In this document: one piece after another, positions 21,242 through 22,961 of the stretch
Position numbering within the stretch: position 1 is the first letter of the stretch
How the letters are laid out: each line of letters starts with the position of its first letter
Source of the DNA: an uncultured Oscillospiraceae bacterium
GTDB lineage: Bacteria; Bacillota; Clostridia; Oscillospirales; Oscillospiraceae
DNA length: 22,961 bases
Direction of reading: 5' to 3'
NCBI GenBank assembly: GCA_934573945.1
Contig: CAKTMQ010000013.1
Location: forward strand, 1 to 22,961
The notes under the pieces: model-generated
Database searches by the model: none
The model's input: the letters and a program-made list of their open reading frames with translations, nothing else
Told to the model about the DNA's origin: nothing
Program-made: the position numbers and the translations under genes

Positions 21242-22164
21242 AGGGTAATGATATTTACCGGGCTTACGACGCCCTGCGGCCTGACGAGGCGGCCAGAGAG
21301 CGGATGCTGCGGAACATTCAGGCCGCCCGCCTGCATGAAGATCTCCGCCGGACACGCCGGTTTCGGGGCACCCTGCTGCTGGCAGCAGCGCTGGTGCTGG
21401 CGCTGATCACCACCGGCTTTGCCACAGAGTGGTTCGGTCTGGCCAGTCTGGGACAGCGGAAGGAGCCGTCAGACTGGGGCAGCGGTCAGGAGACCATGCT
21501 GCGCCTGCAGGGGTTGGCGGACAGCCCGGCCTGTCAGGCCGCCGAGGCATGGAACGACTGGTGCAGTACCTATGAGCCGGATCCGGAGGATCTCATCACA
21601 CCGGACGCGCCCTACCGCTATTACGGCTGCCATACGGAGGAAATGATCCGGAAGCTGGATGAGCTGGCGGCGGAATACGGGCTCTCCCTGCTGCCGGGTG
21701 CGGCTTTCTTCCCGGAGGACGAAGCGGCGCTGCTGGCAAAAGAGGGGCTGACCGCATCGCTCCTGCGGGACACGGAGCGCGTCCAAAACCGTTATGAGGC
21801 CTCTTACGGCTACAGCGACGGCACCTTTGTCATGGACGGCACGGTGACCTTCACCGACGGCACGTGGCTGACGGAGCCGGTGCCCTACAAACTCTACCGC
21901 ACCATGAAAAAAACCATGACCGTGGGGGAGCTGAATCTGGGGGATCTGGTAGTGTTTCCCTATGAGGACTGGCCTTACGGCAAATTGCTGCTGGCACTGG
22001 GCAATGACCGTGCGCTGATCGTGGCCGATCAGACGGACGCCTTTTTGGTGGTGGAGCTTCTGGGCACCTACTACGGTGACATAGAGGACGGAGAAGTCCA
22101 CATGACCCGTGACCACATACAGGCCATTGCCGACAGCTTTTCCCTTGCCCCATCGGATAAATAA
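21238..22164 (+). CDS. Membrane anti-sigma factor-like protein partnered with the ECF sigma factor
   Basis: This 308-aa protein has a cytoplasmic N-terminus of about 43 residues (YRAYDALRPDEAARERML, rich in Arg/Glu), one membrane helix at about residues 44-62 (GTLLLAAALVLALITTGFA), and an extracytoplasmic domain of about 245 residues. Its start overlaps the sigma factor stop, the usual layout of an ECF sigma/anti-sigma pair. The N-terminus lacks the His-x3-Cys-x2-Cys zinc motif of ZAS-type anti-sigmas. The outer domain is acidic, contains a few Cys and repeated Tyr/Asp motifs, and could sense an envelope signal. I do not recognise that domain. Confidence 0.78.
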   Translation: MKGNDIYRAYDALRPDEAARERMLRNIQAARLHEDLRRTRRFRGTLLLAAALVLALITTGFATEWFGLASLGQRKEPSDWGSGQETMLRLQGLADSPACQAAEAWNDWCSTYEPDPEDLITPDAPYRYYGCHTEEMIRKLDELAAEYGLSLLPGAAFFPEDEAALLAKEGLTASLLRDTERVQNRYEASYGYSDGTFVMDGTVTFTDGTWLTEPVPYKLYRTMKKTMTVGELNLGDLVVFPYEDWPYGKLLLALGNDRALIVADQTDAFLVVELLGTYYGDIEDGEVHMTRDHIQAIADSFSLAPSDK

Positions 22165-22225
22165 GTAAGAAAGCCTCGCAGAGTTTGCCGCCTGCAGGCG
22201 ACAAAAACTTTAAATCATTCTCAAA

Positions 22226-22256
22226 AAAGCCTGTCAGGTATGACCTGACAGGCTTT
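22226..22256. terminator. Bidirectional terminator between the anti-sigma gene and gap
   Basis: A 14-bp perfect stem (AAAGCCTGTCAGGT with its complement) closes a 3-nt ATG loop. Runs of A before it and T after it make it work on both strands, for the anti-sigma operon and for the convergent gap gene. A second smaller hairpin around the 12-bp palindrome CGCCTGCAGGCG lies at 22189-22200. Confidence 0.9.
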
Positions 22257-22274
22257 CTTTTTTCTATTATTCCT

Positions 22275-22961
<687 letters not shown>

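Overview
The window is GC-rich and densely packed, and it reads as part of a chromosome of an anaerobic, spore-forming Clostridia. An Oscillospiraceae-type gut bacterium (Oscillibacter, Flavonifractor or Dysosmobacter-like) is my best guess. That guess rests on SpoVAC, a bile-salt-hydrolase-type enzyme, several radical SAM enzymes, anaerobic cobamide assembly genes, a Gram-positive-style RND exporter and consensus sigma-A promoters with 17-bp spacers. The taxonomy is inference; no rRNA or tRNA is present.

Region 1 (1-3432, minus strand) is an ABC importer operon of the FecCD/BtuCD type: permease, ATPase, a SAM-dependent methyltransferase, then a substrate-binding lipoprotein cut by the window edge. 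Every junction overlaps by 1 or 4 nt. Region 2 (3589-8327, minus strand) is a seven-gene operon for assembling the cobamide nucleotide loop: a TIM-barrel isomerase-like protein, CobT, CobU, CobS, a short second CobU-like protein, a CobC-like phosphatase and YqeC, which is known from selenium-dependent molybdenum hydroxylase maturation. Both operons have clear promoters and leaders of about 30 nt, so neither has room for a cobalamin riboswitch.

Region 3 (8328-8617) is an intergenic stretch. It holds, back to back with the cob promoter, a strong plus-strand promoter, several hairpins and an intrinsic terminator, which together suggest an undescribed RNA of about 160 nt. Region 4 (8618-14197, minus strand) has a 1287-aa RND exporter with a roughly 240-residue coiled-coil-like insertion, then HemW coupled to a small 2[4Fe-4S] ferredoxin. 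Region 5 (14336-15789) has a lone spoVAC gene facing a choloylglycine hydrolase family gene.

Region 6 (15971-19334, plus strand) is a tight operon: a radical SAM/SPASM protein, MutY, thymidine kinase and a PflX-like radical SAM protein. It is followed by a separately promoted 159-aa protein of unknown function. Region 7 (20065-20657) is a 560-bp, AT-richer module. It carries a 54-aa ribbon-helix-helix-like protein and a divergent XRE-type regulator around a shared palindrome, and it is bounded by two copies of the same terminator hairpin. Region 8 is an ECF sigma factor/anti-sigma pair (20744-22164), and the window ends inside a glyceraldehyde-3-phosphate dehydrogenase gene on the minus strand.

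The least explained items are the candidate RNA at 8440-8600, the hairpin-bounded regulator module at 20065-20657, the methyltransferase inside the importer operon, and the mixed YqeC/TIM-barrel/double-CobU content of the cob operon.
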